Source: Moraxella oculi | GTDB lineage: Bacteria; Pseudomonadota; Gammaproteobacteria; Pseudomonadales; Moraxellaceae | NCBI RefSeq assembly: GCF_023336735.1 | Contig: NZ_JAMBAQ010000014.1 | Coordinates: 1-52,043, forward strand | Reading direction: 5' to 3' | Length of the DNA stretch: 52,043 bases | Part shown: one piece after another, positions 38,252 to 48,260 of the stretch | Position numbering within the stretch: the first letter of the stretch is position 1 | Layout: every line of letters begins with the position of its first letter | Made by a program: the position numbers and the translations under genes | The notes under the pieces: model-generated | Seen by the model: only the letters and a program-made list of their open reading frames with translations | Database searches by the model: none | Told to the model about the DNA's origin: nothing

Positions 38252-39346
38252 CTAAACATCATTTTGACCCATGATGTTTAATTGATGGTCGCCTAGGGTA
38301 AATTTGATATAAAGCACTTGCACCCAGACGATGACCACAACCATGAGTGGCGTTGCCAATGCGATTCCTAGAATGCCCGTCATCGAACCCATGATGATTT
38401 GTGATAATAATAAAGCCACTGGCGGTAAATCCACCAATCTTTGCTGGACGATTGGAGATACGATATAGCTTTCGGCTTGTTGTACGACGATGATCATCAA
38501 TAGCACCCAAAGCAACATGTCTGGAGCAACCAATAGCGTGACCAGTAAAATGGGCACGGCTGACAACCAAGGACCAATCACAGGCACGAAATCAAGCACA
38601 AAGGCAATCACGCCAAGTGCCAATGCAAAGCTGATGTCCATCAACCACAGTGCAATCGTCGTTGAAACACCGACGAAAGCCATTACTACCAGTTGACCTA
38701 CCAGCCATTGTTTAAGTGCATTATAGCTACACTCAAGCAGGTATTTGGCTTTATCTCGATGTGCTTTTGGGACTAGGGCGATAAAACTACGCTGATACAT
38801 TGTCGGATGCAATGCTAAAAACAACCCAAGTAGCAAGATGACAATGAAAGTTCCCATGCCGCTGATGAATCCACCAAGTAGCATTGAGATGCTTCCAATG
38901 GCATTCTGTCCAAACTGAGAAAATAGTAACTCTGGGTTTTGACGCACTTCAACAAACCACTCTCGATTCGTTACCCACTCATAAATGGTTGGGTAACCTT
39001 GTAAGTAGCTATCAACACTGATGAAGGCGGCGGGAATCATTTGCTTGATGTCGGCGAACTGATCGGCCAGCTCATTGCCAAAATTTGCCACAAAGCCACC
39101 GATGATTAATAGCAATATGCCAGAGACCATACCAACCAAAAATGTGTGTGGTAAGCGTTGTAGATATTTACCCAGCTTGGGTATTTTTTTGGCGTAGTCA
39201 GTCAATCCTAGCAAAAATACGGCGAACAGTACAGCACCAAAGACGATGAGCCAGACTTGCGTCAAATAATAAAAGCTTGCAAGTAATAACAGGATTGCAA
39301 AGCCAAACACAATCAGCGCTCTAGGAGGTAGATAATCCGTTGTCAT
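38252..39346 (-). CDS. AI-2E family transporter (permease)
   Basis: Integral inner-membrane protein of 364 residues in the AI-2E/PerM (UPF0118) family. Members include AI-2 exporters, but many have unknown or Na+/H+ antiport-like roles. Paired N-terminal hydrophobic helices (about 8-45), a central soluble stretch (about 85-140), then a cluster of helices with FVLDFVPVIGPWLSAVPI and a C-terminal PIVQQRLVDLPP. The FVPxIGP segment is a family hallmark. It is monocistronic, with the terminator of ilvC on the opposite side. Confidence 0.88.
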   Translation of the reverse strand: MTTDYLPPRALIVFGFAILLLLASFYYLTQVWLIVFGAVLFAVFLLGLTDYAKKIPKLGKYLQRLPHTFLVGMVSGILLLIIGGFVANFGNELADQFADIKQMIPAAFISVDSYLQGYPTIYEWVTNREWFVEVRQNPELLFSQFGQNAIGSISMLLGGFISGMGTFIVILLLGLFLALHPTMYQRSFIALVPKAHRDKAKYLLECSYNALKQWLVGQLVVMAFVGVSTTIALWLMDISFALALGVIAFVLDFVPVIGPWLSAVPILLVTLLVAPDMLLWVLLMIIVVQQAESYIVSPIVQQRLVDLPPVALLLSQIIMGSMTGILGIALATPLMVVVIVWVQVLYIKFTLGDHQLNIMGQNDV

Positions 39347-39460
39347 GAAATACTCTGAATCTTATTTATTAAAAGTGCATCATACCAAAATTTTGTCAAA
39401 TAATGGTGAATAAAATCAAGATGAAGTGATGATGGTGGACGATGTTTGGTCATTTGATGT

Positions 39461-39495
39461 CTAAAAACCGCCTTGGATCACAAAGCGGTTTTTAG
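39461..39495 (-). terminator. Terminator of the catalase gene
   Basis: CTAAAAACCGC/GCGGTTTTTAG stem lying about 20 bp after the catalase stop on the minus strand, followed by T-rich sequence. Confidence 0.7.
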
Positions 39496-39513
39496 GGTCT
39501 ATTGTTTGATGGT

Positions 39514-41040
39514 TCATGGAGCAAGGCAACTTGCTAAATGCTTGGCTGGATCGGTGTCATAAGCCTTGATGGCATCTTTTACCGTCATTCCCAAGGCTTT
39601 TGCCACCCCTTCACCATAGGTCTGATCGCAGAAGTAGCAGTTGCGAATGTGGCGGTATTTGATGAAGTCTAAGGCATCACCCAGCGCTCTTGCGGTATTA
39701 TCAAATAAAATCTGTTTTTGTGCATCGGTCATTAGATGAAACAGGGCTCTTGGCTGGCTAAAATAGTCGTCATCATCTTCACGAAAATCCCAATTTTTGG
39801 CATCGCCATCAATTTTAAATGGTGGTTCGGCATATTGAGGTTGTTCCTGCCATTGCCCAAAGCTGTTTGGCTCATAATGCAGACGACTGCCATAATTGTC
39901 ATCAACACGCCCTTGACCATCTCTGTGGTTTGAGTAGACAGGGCAGCGAGGAGCGTTGACTGGGATTTGATTGCGGTTCACTCCCAAACGATAACGCTGT
40001 GCGTCAGCGTAGTTGACAAGGCGTGCTTGGAGCATGCGGTCAGGCGATACACCAATGCCGGGAACAAGGTTGCTGGGGGCAAAGGCGACTTGTTCCACAT
40101 CTAAAAAGTAATTGTTGGGGTTGCGATTGAGTTCAAATTCGCCCACTTCAATCAAGGGAAATTGTTTTTTTGACCAAACTTTGGTTAAGTCAAAAGGGTG
40201 AAAATCCACGCTGTTTGCTTGTTCTTCTGGCATTACTTGAATGTACATTTTCCATTTTGGATAGTCGCCTTTTTCGATGGCATCATACAAATCTTTTTGG
40301 CTGCTTTCACGGTCTTTGGCGATCACGGCTTCTGCTTCAGCATCGGTTAGGTTTTTAATGCCTTGCTGAGTGTGAAAGTGAAATTTTACCCAAAAACGCT
40401 CATTTTTATCGTTAATGAAACTATAAGTATGGCTGCCAAAACCGTGCATATGGCGGTAGGATTTTGGAATGCCACGATCACTCATGACAATGGTAACTTG
40501 ATGCAACGCTTCTGGTAGGAGCGTCCAAAAATCCCAGTTGTTGGTTGGGCTACGCATATTGGTGCGTGGGTCTCTCTTGACTGCTTTGTTTAGGTCGGGG
40601 AATTTGAGCGGGTCTCTTAAAAAGAATACTGGGGTATTATTACCAACCATGTCCCAGTTGCCTTCTTCGGTGTAGAATTTTAGAGCAAAACCACGAATGT
40701 CTCGCTCAGCATCGGCCGCACCTCGCTCACCTGCAACAGTGGAGAAGCGTGCGAACATTTCGGTTTGTTTGCCAATTTCGCTAAAAATCTTGGCTTTGGT
40801 GTATTGGGTGATGTCGTTTGTTACGGTAAAAGTACCAAAAGCACCAGAGCCTTTGGCGTGCATGCGTCGTTCTGGAATGACTTCACGCACAAAGTCGGCA
40901 AGTTTTTCGTTTAGCCATAGATCCTGCATTAAGATGGGGCCTCTTGCCCCTGCGGTCAAGGAATTTTGATTGTCAACGACAGGGGTGCCATTGCTGCGAG
41001 TAAGTGGCGTGCCTGAATAGGGACATTTCATTTCTGACAT
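39514..41040 (-). CDS. katA: Monofunctional heme catalase
   Basis: Hydrogen peroxide dismutating catalase of 508 residues, the clade-3 small-subunit type. The active-site His61 is in [13 protein letters not shown], the conserved Asn in [16 protein letters not shown], and the proximal heme Tyr in the signature [16 protein letters not shown]-terminal catalase-related domain ends with [21 protein letters not shown]. No signal peptide, so it is cytoplasmic. It has an AAGGAAAACCC ribosome site. Catalase positivity fits Moraxella. The upstream region (41041-41275) is AT-rich, with a long A/T inverted repeat. Confidence 0.95.
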   Translation of the reverse strand: MSEMKCPYSGTPLTRSNGTPVVDNQNSLTAGARGPILMQDLWLNEKLADFVREVIPERRMHAKGSGAFGTFTVTNDITQYTKAKIFSEIGKQTEMFARFSTVAGERGAADAERDIRGFALKFYTEEGNWDMVGNNTPVFFLRDPLKFPDLNKAVKRDPRTNMRSPTNNWDFWTLLPEALHQVTIVMSDRGIPKSYRHMHGFGSHTYSFINDKNERFWVKFHFHTQQGIKNLTDAEAEAVIAKDRESSQKDLYDAIEKGDYPKWKMYIQVMPEEQANSVDFHPFDLTKVWSKKQFPLIEVGEFELNRNPNNYFLDVEQVAFAPSNLVPGIGVSPDRMLQARLVNYADAQRYRLGVNRNQIPVNAPRCPVYSNHRDGQGRVDDNYGSRLHYEPNSFGQWQEQPQYAEPPFKIDGDAKNWDFREDDDDYFSQPRALFHLMTDAQKQILFDNTARALGDALDFIKYRHIRNCYFCDQTYGEGVAKALGMTVKDAIKAYDTDPAKHLASCLAP

Positions 41041-41333
41041 GGGTTTTCCTTATTGGTTGGGTGGTGTGATGATTTAAGTATAGCAAATACCAGTTCAAAC
41101 CTTGGTTTGTCTTATGTAACTAATGAAAATGACACTCACTATGAATTGGTGTCTATCATGATGTTGTATGAACTGATGATTTGTGCTGATGTTGATGATA
41201 ACTGATTTAATTATTAAATAAATTATAATAATTTTAATTTATTTTTTAAATATTGTAATGGTTTTTATGCGAATAAAAAAAAGACCATCAGTTCATGACA
41301 GTCTTTTTTTGGCAAGAGTGGGTGGATTAACCC
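41041..41333. other. Gap upstream of katA
   Basis: The 293-bp gap contains the queH terminator and about 235 bp of katA upstream sequence with an A/T-rich inverted repeat near 41218-41247 (AAATAAATTA/TAATTTATTT). An OxyR- or Fur-type site is not recognisable with confidence. Confidence 0.4.
41276..41310 (-). terminator. Terminator of queH
   Basis: On the minus strand AAAAAAAGAC/GTCTTTTTTT with a 15-nt loop and extended T-run, about 24 bp after the queH stop. Confidence 0.7.
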
Positions 41334-42080
41334 TTATTCATCATCACCATAATATTTCACGCCGATTTTAATGGGTTCACGCCCTTGGCTACGGCGAAAA
41401 TTATTGGTATCACGGAGCGAATAAGCACAGCCACAGTATTCTTGTTGATAAAAATGCTCACGCTTGCTGATTTCAATCATACGGCTACTGCCACCGCCTT
41501 TACGCCAGTTAAAATCCCAGTAGTCCAATCCCTCATAAGGGGCGACGGCACGATGACCACAGTCATTGATTTGAGCCATGTTTTTCCAGCGACTAATCCC
41601 GAGCGAGCTTGTCATCACAGGGAAGCCATGTTCATGGGCATATAGGGCGGTGCGTTCAAATCTCATGTCAAAACACATGGTGCAACGAGGACCTCGTTCA
41701 GGGTCTTTTTCCATGCCTTTGGCACGAGCAAACCAATTATCCATATCATAATCAGCATCAATGAAAGGAATGCCATGTTTTTTGGCAAAAGCAATATTTT
41801 CATTTTTGCGAATTTCATACTCTTTTTTGGGGTGGATATTAGGATTGTAAAAATAAATGGTAAACTCAATACCACTGGCAATCATGGCTTCCATCACCTC
41901 CCCTGAGCAAGGGGCGCAGCATGAATGCAACAAGACTTTTTTATGTCCGTTTGGCGGAGTTAAAATTTCACGGTCAATCGGTGTCAAATGTGGATTACTG
42001 GGGTCGGCTTTGGCGATTTGCTTGCCTTTTTTTTGAGCGGATGTCTGGGTTTGTGTAGGATGGTGTTTATGTACAGTCAT
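41334..42080 (-). CDS. queH: Epoxyqueuosine reductase QueH
   Basis: QueH performs the last step of queuosine synthesis in tRNA, reducing epoxyqueuosine to queuosine. It is the non-cobalamin alternative to QueG. In 248 residues it has [16 protein letters not shown] with the vicinal Cys pair, RCTMCFDMR in the middle, and YCGCAYS with paired Cys near the C-terminus, which together hold a [4Fe-4S] cluster and mononuclear iron. It starts at ATG 42080 rather than the TTG at 42092. The N-terminal ~40 residues ([12 protein letters not shown]) are a low-complexity extension. Confidence 0.9.
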   Translation of the reverse strand: MTVHKHHPTQTQTSAQKKGKQIAKADPSNPHLTPIDREILTPPNGHKKVLLHSCCAPCSGEVMEAMIASGIEFTIYFYNPNIHPKKEYEIRKNENIAFAKKHGIPFIDADYDMDNWFARAKGMEKDPERGPRCTMCFDMRFERTALYAHEHGFPVMTSSLGISRWKNMAQINDCGHRAVAPYEGLDYWDFNWRKGGGSSRMIEISKREHFYQQEYCGCAYSLRDTNNFRRSQGREPIKIGVKYYGDDE

Positions 42081-42192
42081 GATCTTTTGCAATTTTTATG
42101 AAAAATAGTAATGAGGGGGTTATTATAGCATTGATTGAAAAAATTTGCTAAAATTGGCTAAATCTCTCTTTGCATAGACAGTAGGGTCAATC

Positions 42193-42393
42193 ATGAAATT
42201 AACCTGGCAAAACCCTTTGGACATCGCCATTGAACTGGCTGAAAAATATCCTGATATTGATGTGCAGTACATTCGTTATACGGATTTGCATCGCCATGTT
42301 TGTGAGCTGGAAAATTTTTCAGACGATCCAAATAAATCCAATGAGGCCATTTTAGAGGCGATTCAGATGGCATGGCTTGATGAGTTGGATTGA
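42193..42393 (+). CDS. iscX: Fe-S cluster assembly protein IscX
   Basis: Small acidic protein of 66 residues that binds IscS and iron and modulates Fe-S assembly. It begins MKLTWQNPLDIAIELAEKYPDID and continues VQYIRYTDLHRHVCELENF, with DDPNKSNEAILEAIQMAWLDE at the end, an excellent match to IscX. It stands alone here, away from the isc operon where it usually sits, divergent from queH, itself an Fe-S enzyme gene. Confidence 0.93.
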   Translation: MKLTWQNPLDIAIELAEKYPDIDVQYIRYTDLHRHVCELENFSDDPNKSNEAILEAIQMAWLDELD

Positions 42394-42416
42394 CCAATCA
42401 TCAGTGAGCATGTTTT

Positions 42417-42444
42417 AAAAGATGGCTTAATGCCATCTTTTTTT
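42417..42444 (+). terminator. Terminator of iscX
   Basis: AAAAGATGGC/GCCATCTTTT stem with TTAAT loop and T-run. Confidence 0.8.
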
Positions 42445-42641
42445 ATAAACCAAATTGACACAAAATTTTTACTTTTTATAACAAAATGTTTGTTTTTGTT
42501 GCATCATTGTGTTTTAATACATTGAGTAAATGGGCGTATGAAGTGATGCAGGCGTGTTGGTGCGCAAGCATGCGTTTACTTAATGCACAAGTGATTGATG
42601 GATATTGGACAATGTCTGTCTAAAATGAGAAGGGAAATGTT

Positions 42642-44210
42642 ATGCAACAAAAAAATTCGGGTCGCATGGGACGCTTTTTAAAGAGCGTGGAATGGCTAGG
42701 CAATCTTTTGCCACATCCTGCGATTTTATTCGTGTGGATGTCAGCGATTTTGCTTGTGTCATCGGCGGTCATGTCATATCTTGGCGTTTCAGTGGTCGAT
42801 CCACGCCCAGTGGGAGCGAAAGGTCGTAGTGAAGATGGCATGATTTATGTTGTCAATCTACTCAATGGTGAGGGTCTTGCTAAGATTGTTGAGAATTTGG
42901 TGTCAAATTTCACAGGATTCATTCCGCTAGGTACGGTATTGGTTGCCTTACTTGGTGTGGGCATTGCTGAGCGTTCTGGAATGATTTCGGCTGCTTTGCG
43001 TGGTCTGGTGATGAATGCACCACCTAAGATGGTAACATTTGTGGTCATTTTTTCTGGAATCATGTCAAATACGGCGGCGGAGCTTGGTTATGTGGTATTG
43101 ATTCCGCTGGCAGCGATGATTTTTCATTCGCTTGGGCGACATCCTTTGGCAGGGCTTGCAGCGGCTTTTGCAGGCGTGTCGGGCGGTTATAGTGCCAATT
43201 TATTGCTAGGTACGGTAGATCCATTATTGTCAGGGATTAGCCAAGAAGCTGCACGCATCATTGATCCTGATTATGTCGTAGGTGCAGAAGCCAACTGGTA
43301 TTTCATGGCGGTCAGTACCTTTTTAATCAGCGGTCTTGGTTATTTTGTTACCGAAAAAATTGTCGAGCCAGCCTTGGGTAAGTACAACCCTGCCGATGCT
43401 GATGATCCAACCGTGCTAAATAATAAGGTTGAGCGTCTGACGGCTGATGAGAAAAAAGGCTTGATGTGGGCAGGCGTATCAATGGTGATTTTCTGTCTGT
43501 TGCTCGCCTGGACGATTGTTCCTGATGATGGCATTTTAAGAAATGCGGAGACGGGTTTGGTGGCAGGGTCTCCATTTTTGCATGGTATCGTGGTATTCAT
43601 ATTCGTATTTTTTGCCATTCCAGGCTATATCTATGGCCGTATAACTGGGTCGTTAAAGAACGGTGGCGATGTGGTTGATGCCATGAGTCATGCCATGAGT
43701 TCGCTTAGCATGTACATCGTATTGGTATTTTTTGCAGCACAATTCACCGCCTTTTTTAACTGGTCTAATATCGGTCAGATCATGGCGGTGTCTGGAGCCA
43801 GCTTTTTGAATAATATTGGCCTTACTGGTCCTTTATTGTTGGTTGGATTTATTTTGGTTTGTGCTTTTGTCAATCTCATGCTGGGTTCGGCATCTGCCCA
43901 GTGGGCCATTACCGCACCGATTTTTGTACCCATGCTCATGCTCACAGGTTATGCACCTGAAATGATTCAAGCAGCATACCGTATCGGCGACAGTACGACA
44001 AATATCATCACGCCGATGATGAGCTATTTTGGTTTGATCATGGCGGTGGCAATTCGTTATAAGAAAGACACAGGTGTTGGTACGCTGATGTCATTGATGA
44101 TTCCTTATTCACTGATTTTCTTAGTGGGTTGGACGGCGTTGTTTTGTATTTGGGTGTTTGTTCTTGGCTTGCCTGTTGGACCAGGAACAGCGACTTATTA
44201 CACCCCGTGA
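42642..44210 (+). CDS. abgT: AbgT family transporter
   Basis: Inner-membrane transporter of 522 residues in the AbgT family. E. coli AbgT takes up p-aminobenzoyl-glutamate, while MtrF-type members of Neisseria export sulfonamides. Many hydrophobic helices with the family blocks GSASAQWAITAPIFVPMLMLTGY and YRIGDSTTNIITPMMSYFGLI near the C-terminus and VGIAERSGMISAALRG early on. Substrate and direction cannot be read from sequence. It is monocistronic with its own terminator. Confidence 0.9.
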   Translation: MQQKNSGRMGRFLKSVEWLGNLLPHPAILFVWMSAILLVSSAVMSYLGVSVVDPRPVGAKGRSEDGMIYVVNLLNGEGLAKIVENLVSNFTGFIPLGTVLVALLGVGIAERSGMISAALRGLVMNAPPKMVTFVVIFSGIMSNTAAELGYVVLIPLAAMIFHSLGRHPLAGLAAAFAGVSGGYSANLLLGTVDPLLSGISQEAARIIDPDYVVGAEANWYFMAVSTFLISGLGYFVTEKIVEPALGKYNPADADDPTVLNNKVERLTADEKKGLMWAGVSMVIFCLLLAWTIVPDDGILRNAETGLVAGSPFLHGIVVFIFVFFAIPGYIYGRITGSLKNGGDVVDAMSHAMSSLSMYIVLVFFAAQFTAFFNWSNIGQIMAVSGASFLNNIGLTGPLLLVGFILVCAFVNLMLGSASAQWAITAPIFVPMLMLTGYAPEMIQAAYRIGDSTTNIITPMMSYFGLIMAVAIRYKKDTGVGTLMSLMIPYSLIFLVGWTALFCIWVFVLGLPVGPGTATYYTP

Positions 44211-44220
44211 TTGAATGGAT

Positions 44221-44257
44221 AAAACATCCCCTAAAAACTTTAGGGGATGTTTTTTTG
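44221..44257 (+). terminator. Terminator of abgT
   Basis: AAACATCCCCTAAA/TTTAGGGGATGTTT stem with short loop and a run of seven T. Confidence 0.85.
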
Positions 44258-44306
44258 TTAGTGATGGTATTGTGTATCGCTTTTAATGCTTGGTGATGAC
44301 GGTGTG

Positions 44307-45329
44307 CTAGAAAGTTGCTACTTGGTGAATCATGATGTGGATGATATCACCTATTTGTTGTTTGTGATGATTTTTGGTCATGGCAGTTTGCATGAGTAGC
44401 TGATTGCCTTGTTCGTCTTGCAGGGTATAAAGCCAATTGCCGCCACGAAAATCTTTATCCATGATGCGAAAGTCCATGCCTTGACCGCCTGTGCAAATCT
44501 GCACATCATGTGGTCTGATGAGCATCTGCGTGTCTTGATTGGTGTTTGGCATAAGAGGAATGAAACCAATCGCACACTCCATACCGTCAGCATGTATGTC
44601 AGTAATGTCATATAAGACGCCTTCGCCAACAAAACTGGCAACATGGGCATTGGCAGGACTATGATACAGCATCTCTGGGTCTGCCCATTGTTGAATCATG
44701 CCTTCTGATAGTACGCCAACCGTATCTGCCATGGCAAATGCCTCAGATTGGTCATGAGTAACCAAAATGGCACTCACGCCTTGTGATTTTAGTAATTTAC
44801 GAACTTCTTTGGATAAGGTGGTGCGTAGTTCAATATCCAGATTGGAAAAAGGTTCATCAAGTAGTATGAGCTTTGGCTTGGGTGCAAGTGCACGCACCAA
44901 TGCCACACGCTGTTGCTGACCACCTGACAACTCATGGGGGTAACGATCTTTATACTCACTTAAATCAACCAATGTTAAAAGCTCATCAATACGAGCATTT
45001 TTCTCTGAATGACTTAACTCATTTAATCCAAAGCCAATATTCTTTGCCACCGTCAGGTGTGGAAATAAGGCATAGTCTTGAAATACCATGCCAATGTGTC
45101 GTTGGTGGGCGGCGACATTGGTGGTGTCATTGAATAATGTTCGCCCATCTAGCATCATCGTTCCTGATTTTGGCGTCTCAAAACCAGACAGGCAGCGTAA
45201 AATTGTCGTTTTGCCACAGCCAGAAGCACCCAGCAGACAAGCTATCTCGCCAGTCTGCAAGGAAAAATTGACATCATTTAAGATGATTTTTTTGTCAAAT
45301 TCAACAGATAGGTGTTGTACGGTCAGCAT
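44307..45329 (-). CDS. fbpC: Ferric iron ABC transporter ATPase
   Basis: ATPase of the FbpABC/AfuABC periplasmic ferric-iron importer. In 340 residues the Walker A GASGCGKT is at 34-41, Q-loop VFQDYALFP at about 82-90, signature LSGGQQQR at 134-141 and Walker B LILLDEP at 154-160, with a switch His in VTHDQSEA. A C-terminal TOBE-like regulatory region follows. It lies 3 bp after fbpB on the same strand. Regulation probably comes from the Fur-box region ahead of fbpB. Confidence 0.93.
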   Translation of the reverse strand: MLTVQHLSVEFDKKIILNDVNFSLQTGEIACLLGASGCGKTTILRCLSGFETPKSGTMMLDGRTLFNDTTNVAAHQRHIGMVFQDYALFPHLTVAKNIGFGLNELSHSEKNARIDELLTLVDLSEYKDRYPHELSGGQQQRVALVRALAPKPKLILLDEPFSNLDIELRTTLSKEVRKLLKSQGVSAILVTHDQSEAFAMADTVGVLSEGMIQQWADPEMLYHSPANAHVASFVGEGVLYDITDIHADGMECAIGFIPLMPNTNQDTQMLIRPHDVQICTGGQGMDFRIMDKDFRGGNWLYTLQDEQGNQLLMQTAMTKNHHKQQIGDIIHIMIHQVATF

Positions 45330-45332
45330 AAG

Positions 45333-46937
45333 TCAGTTCTTTTGTCCTATTTTGGTGAATAAAATCACAGGAATCAGTCCTGTCAATACGATGGTCAATG
45401 CTGGCAAGGCGGCGGCTTCATACATGCCTTCACTTGTAAAAGAATAAATGCGTATTGCCAGCGTATCCCAATCAAAAGGGCGCATCATCAAAGTGATGGG
45501 CATTTCTTTCATGGTGTCCACAAACACCATGAGCAAGGTGGTACCCAGTGAGCCTTTTATTAAAGGTAAATATACTTCAAAAAGTGAGCGAATCGGTGTC
45601 GCCCCTAGACTTTTGGAAGCTTCTATGTGGGCGGATTTGATACGCTTCATGCCTGCGTCCACGGTCTGCACACCCAACGCCAAAAATCGAATCAGATAGG
45701 CGATGAGTAACGCTAACACCGTCCCCTTAAAGATGGCACCGTGCTCGGCGAATATCGCCACATGCTCAATGAGATAGTTATCAAAAAAAGCCACAGGAAT
45801 GAAAACTCCGACCGCCAGCACCGAGCCGGGAATGGCGTAACCAAGCGTTGAGATTTTTGCACTGCCCAAGGCGAATTTACTGGCATCATGTCGAACGCTT
45901 AGGCTGATAAAAAAAGCAACCACGGTAACTAATATGGCAGCACATAGGCTGGCGATGACAGAATTTTTGGTTTGTTCAAAGATGACACCAAACTCAATGC
46001 CTTGCCAAGTTTCAACGACCCACACGCTTAGCTGAATGATGGGCAGGATAAACGCCAAAAATAAAATGCCGGCACAATAGCTAAAAGCCAGCCATTTTGT
46101 TAGACCGTGTAGAGCAATGTGTCGATGATGACCACCACGACCGACGCTTTCAAAGTTTTTGCGTCCACGACTAAGCTGTTCTAATACTAAAAAGATGAAC
46201 ACTAAACCAACCAAAAGACTGGCAAGCTGTTTGGCAGTATCAAGGCTAAAAAAGCCATACCAAGCCTGATAGATGGCGGTAGTAAAAGTATCATAGCCAA
46301 AAATCGAAACCGCCCCAAAGTCTGCCAGCACTTCCATGAGTGCCAAGATGACACCACTGACTACCCAAGGTTTTGCCATTGGCAGAGCAAGCTTAATAAA
46401 CGCCTGCCAGTTTGACAACCCCAAAGAAGCACCAACCTCTAAAATGCGATTGCCCATGCTTCCAAAAGCATTTTTGGACAATAAGTAGACATAAGGATAT
46501 AAAGTTAGACTCATCACCAAGGCCAATCCTCCACCATGCCTGATGTCTGGCAGACCATTTTCAAAGCCCCATGCCTGTCGCAAATAGGTACTGATGGTAC
46601 CTGTGTAATCAAATATGCCAAGCTGTACAAAGGCAAGAACATAAGCAGGCACCGCCAAAGGCAGCATCATTGCCCAGCTAAAAATACGCTTAAGCGGAAA
46701 GTCATACATGGTGGTCAGCCATGCAGTGCTGGTGCCAAGCACTGTTACGCCAATGCCTACCGACAAAACGAGCCATAGAGTATTTTTTAATAAACTGGGC
46801 AACTCATGATCCAGTAGGAATTGCCAAATTTCAGCATCAAATTCGCCTATTGAAGATAAAATTACCCCCAAAGGAATGATGACTAATAAAGAACAAAGTC
46901 CAAGCCATAATCGTGCAAGCAGTGTTGAGTGTGTCAT
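45333..46937 (-). CDS. fbpB: Ferric iron ABC transporter permease
   Basis: Fused double permease of 534 residues with two homologous halves and about twelve membrane helices, typical of FbpB/AfuB. Coupling-loop EAA motifs are visible: EVGASLGLSNWQAFIKLALP in the first half and EASKSLGATPIRSLFEVYLPL in the second. The first gene of the fbpBC unit, divergent from fbpA across 208 bp with two Fur-box-like sites. Confidence 0.93.
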   Translation of the reverse strand: MTHSTLLARLWLGLCSLLVIIPLGVILSSIGEFDAEIWQFLLDHELPSLLKNTLWLVLSVGIGVTVLGTSTAWLTTMYDFPLKRIFSWAMMLPLAVPAYVLAFVQLGIFDYTGTISTYLRQAWGFENGLPDIRHGGGLALVMSLTLYPYVYLLSKNAFGSMGNRILEVGASLGLSNWQAFIKLALPMAKPWVVSGVILALMEVLADFGAVSIFGYDTFTTAIYQAWYGFFSLDTAKQLASLLVGLVFIFLVLEQLSRGRKNFESVGRGGHHRHIALHGLTKWLAFSYCAGILFLAFILPIIQLSVWVVETWQGIEFGVIFEQTKNSVIASLCAAILVTVVAFFISLSVRHDASKFALGSAKISTLGYAIPGSVLAVGVFIPVAFFDNYLIEHVAIFAEHGAIFKGTVLALLIAYLIRFLALGVQTVDAGMKRIKSAHIEASKSLGATPIRSLFEVYLPLIKGSLGTTLLMVFVDTMKEMPITLMMRPFDWDTLAIRIYSFTSEGMYEAAALPALTIVLTGLIPVILFTKIGQKN

Positions 46938-46961
46938 AAGCGTGTTGCGGTCATATTATGA

Positions 46962-46976
46962 GTGATTATTATTATC
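46962..46976 (-). promoter_or_regulatory. Fur-box-like site on the fbpB side
   Basis: On the minus strand GATAATAATAATCAC matches 13 of the first 15 positions of the classical Fur box. It lies 25-39 bp upstream of the fbpB start, where it would block fbpB transcription. Confidence 0.6.
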
Positions 46977-46987
46977 AAATAGATACC

Positions 46988-47005
46988 ATAATGATAATAA
47001 TCATT
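46988..47005 (+). promoter_or_regulatory. Fur-box-like site on the fbpA side
   Basis: ATAATGATAATAATCATT is built of NATWAT-type repeats, with eleven consecutive bases identical to the Fur consensus. It overlaps the fbpA -35. Confidence 0.7.
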
Positions 47006-47032
47006 GTTTAAAAATGGATATGGTATTATAAT
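47004..47032 (+). promoter_or_regulatory. Promoter of fbpA
   Basis: TTGTTT (47004-47009), a 17-bp spacer and a perfect TATAAT (47027-47032), 114 bp before the fbpA ATG. Confidence 0.6.
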
Positions 47033-47145
47033 ACAACAGGAAATAGCAATCTTTTTAGGATTTTTTTATCAAAAAGAGAGCGTTTCATGTGTTGTAGATT
47101 ATGTTTTTTTTAAGCCATGAAATGGCGTTTTAGAAGGATGAATTT

Positions 47146-48144
47146 ATGTTAAAAAAAATCTTAATCGCTCAGGTGGCTGCATTGATGGCACTACCAGCAT
47201 TTGCTAGTGAATTGGTGGTTTACTCATCTCGTGCTGACGAGTTATTAAAGCCGATCGCTCAAGCCTATGAAGCAAAAACAGGAACAAAAATCACGCTGGT
47301 CAATGATAAAGCTGGGCCTTTGATGGCAAAAATCCAAGCAGAGGGTCAAAATACCAAAGGCGATGTCTTAATCACGGTTGATGGTGGCAACCTTTGGAAA
47401 GCATCAACCATGGGTTTGCTACGCTCAATCAACTCACCAACCTTAAAAAATAACATTCCAGCACACCTAAGAGCAAAAAATAATCAATGGTTTGGCTTGT
47501 CGGTGCGTGCGCGTACGATTTTTTATAATCCTAAGACGGTCAATCCTAGCGAATTATCTACTTATGCCGACCTAGCCAATCCAAAATGGAAAGGTAAATT
47601 ATGCTTGCGTACATCTAATAATGTATACAACCAATCGCTGGTCGCTACCATGATTGCTAATCATGGTCAAAAAGCCGCCACCCGCACAGTAACAGGCTGG
47701 GTAAATAATTTGGCAACCACACCATTTTCTAATGACACTTCCATGTTAGAGGCCATTAATGCTGGTCGTTGTGATGTGGGCATTGCCAACACCTATTATT
47801 ATGGTCGTTTGGTCAACAAGAATCCTGAAGTGGCCAATAATGTCAAAGTATTTTTTGCTGATCAAAATGGCAAGGGTACGCATGTCAATGTCTCTGGTGC
47901 AGGCGTGCTAAAATACAGCAAAAACCCTGTTGAAGCCCAAAAGTTCATTGAATGGCTATCAAGCCCAGAGGCCCAAAAGCTGTATGCTGATCGCAACTTT
48001 GAATATCCTGCCAACAATCGCACCAATGCGGCTCCGCTGGTGGCCAGTTGGGGTTCTTTCAAGCAAGATGTCATCAATGTTGCGGTAGCGGGTAAAAATC
48101 AGCAAAAAGCCATCATGTTGATGAAAAAAGCAGGGTATAACTGA
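47146..48144 (+). CDS. fbpA: Periplasmic ferric ion-binding protein
   Basis: FbpA binds Fe3+ released from transferrin or lactoferrin receptors and hands it to FbpBC. The 332-residue protein has a signal peptide at 1-20 (cleavage after AFA), the mature start [16 protein letters not shown], and a Tyr cluster in NTYYYGR (217-219; about 197-199 in the mature form), matching the iron-binding Tyr pair of the family. Cys153 and Cys209 probably form a disulfide. It is transcribed divergently from its permease genes, rather than as fbpABC. Confidence 0.95.
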   Translation: MLKKILIAQVAALMALPAFASELVVYSSRADELLKPIAQAYEAKTGTKITLVNDKAGPLMAKIQAEGQNTKGDVLITVDGGNLWKASTMGLLRSINSPTLKNNIPAHLRAKNNQWFGLSVRARTIFYNPKTVNPSELSTYADLANPKWKGKLCLRTSNNVYNQSLVATMIANHGQKAATRTVTGWVNNLATTPFSNDTSMLEAINAGRCDVGIANTYYYGRLVNKNPEVANNVKVFFADQNGKGTHVNVSGAGVLKYSKNPVEAQKFIEWLSSPEAQKLYADRNFEYPANNRTNAAPLVASWGSFKQDVINVAVAGKNQQKAIMLMKKAGYN

Positions 48145-48213
48145 TTTTTTGAACTCATCATGCCTAGGAGCAGAATGTCTTTTGGGGTGATGTGCTAAAA
48201 AATCTTTACCAAA

Positions 48214-48244
48214 GAAAGCCATGCCATTTAAGCATGGCTTTTTT
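48214..48244 (+). terminator. Terminator of fbpA
   Basis: AAAGCCATGC/GCATGGCTTT stem with a 7-nt loop and T-run. Confidence 0.85.
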
Positions 48245-48260
48245 GATGTTGGTTGACATG

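Noticed and set aside
41041-41275. OxyR or Fur site upstream of katA
   Set aside because: Only an A/T-rich inverted repeat is visible, and no spacing or bases fit either consensus well enough.
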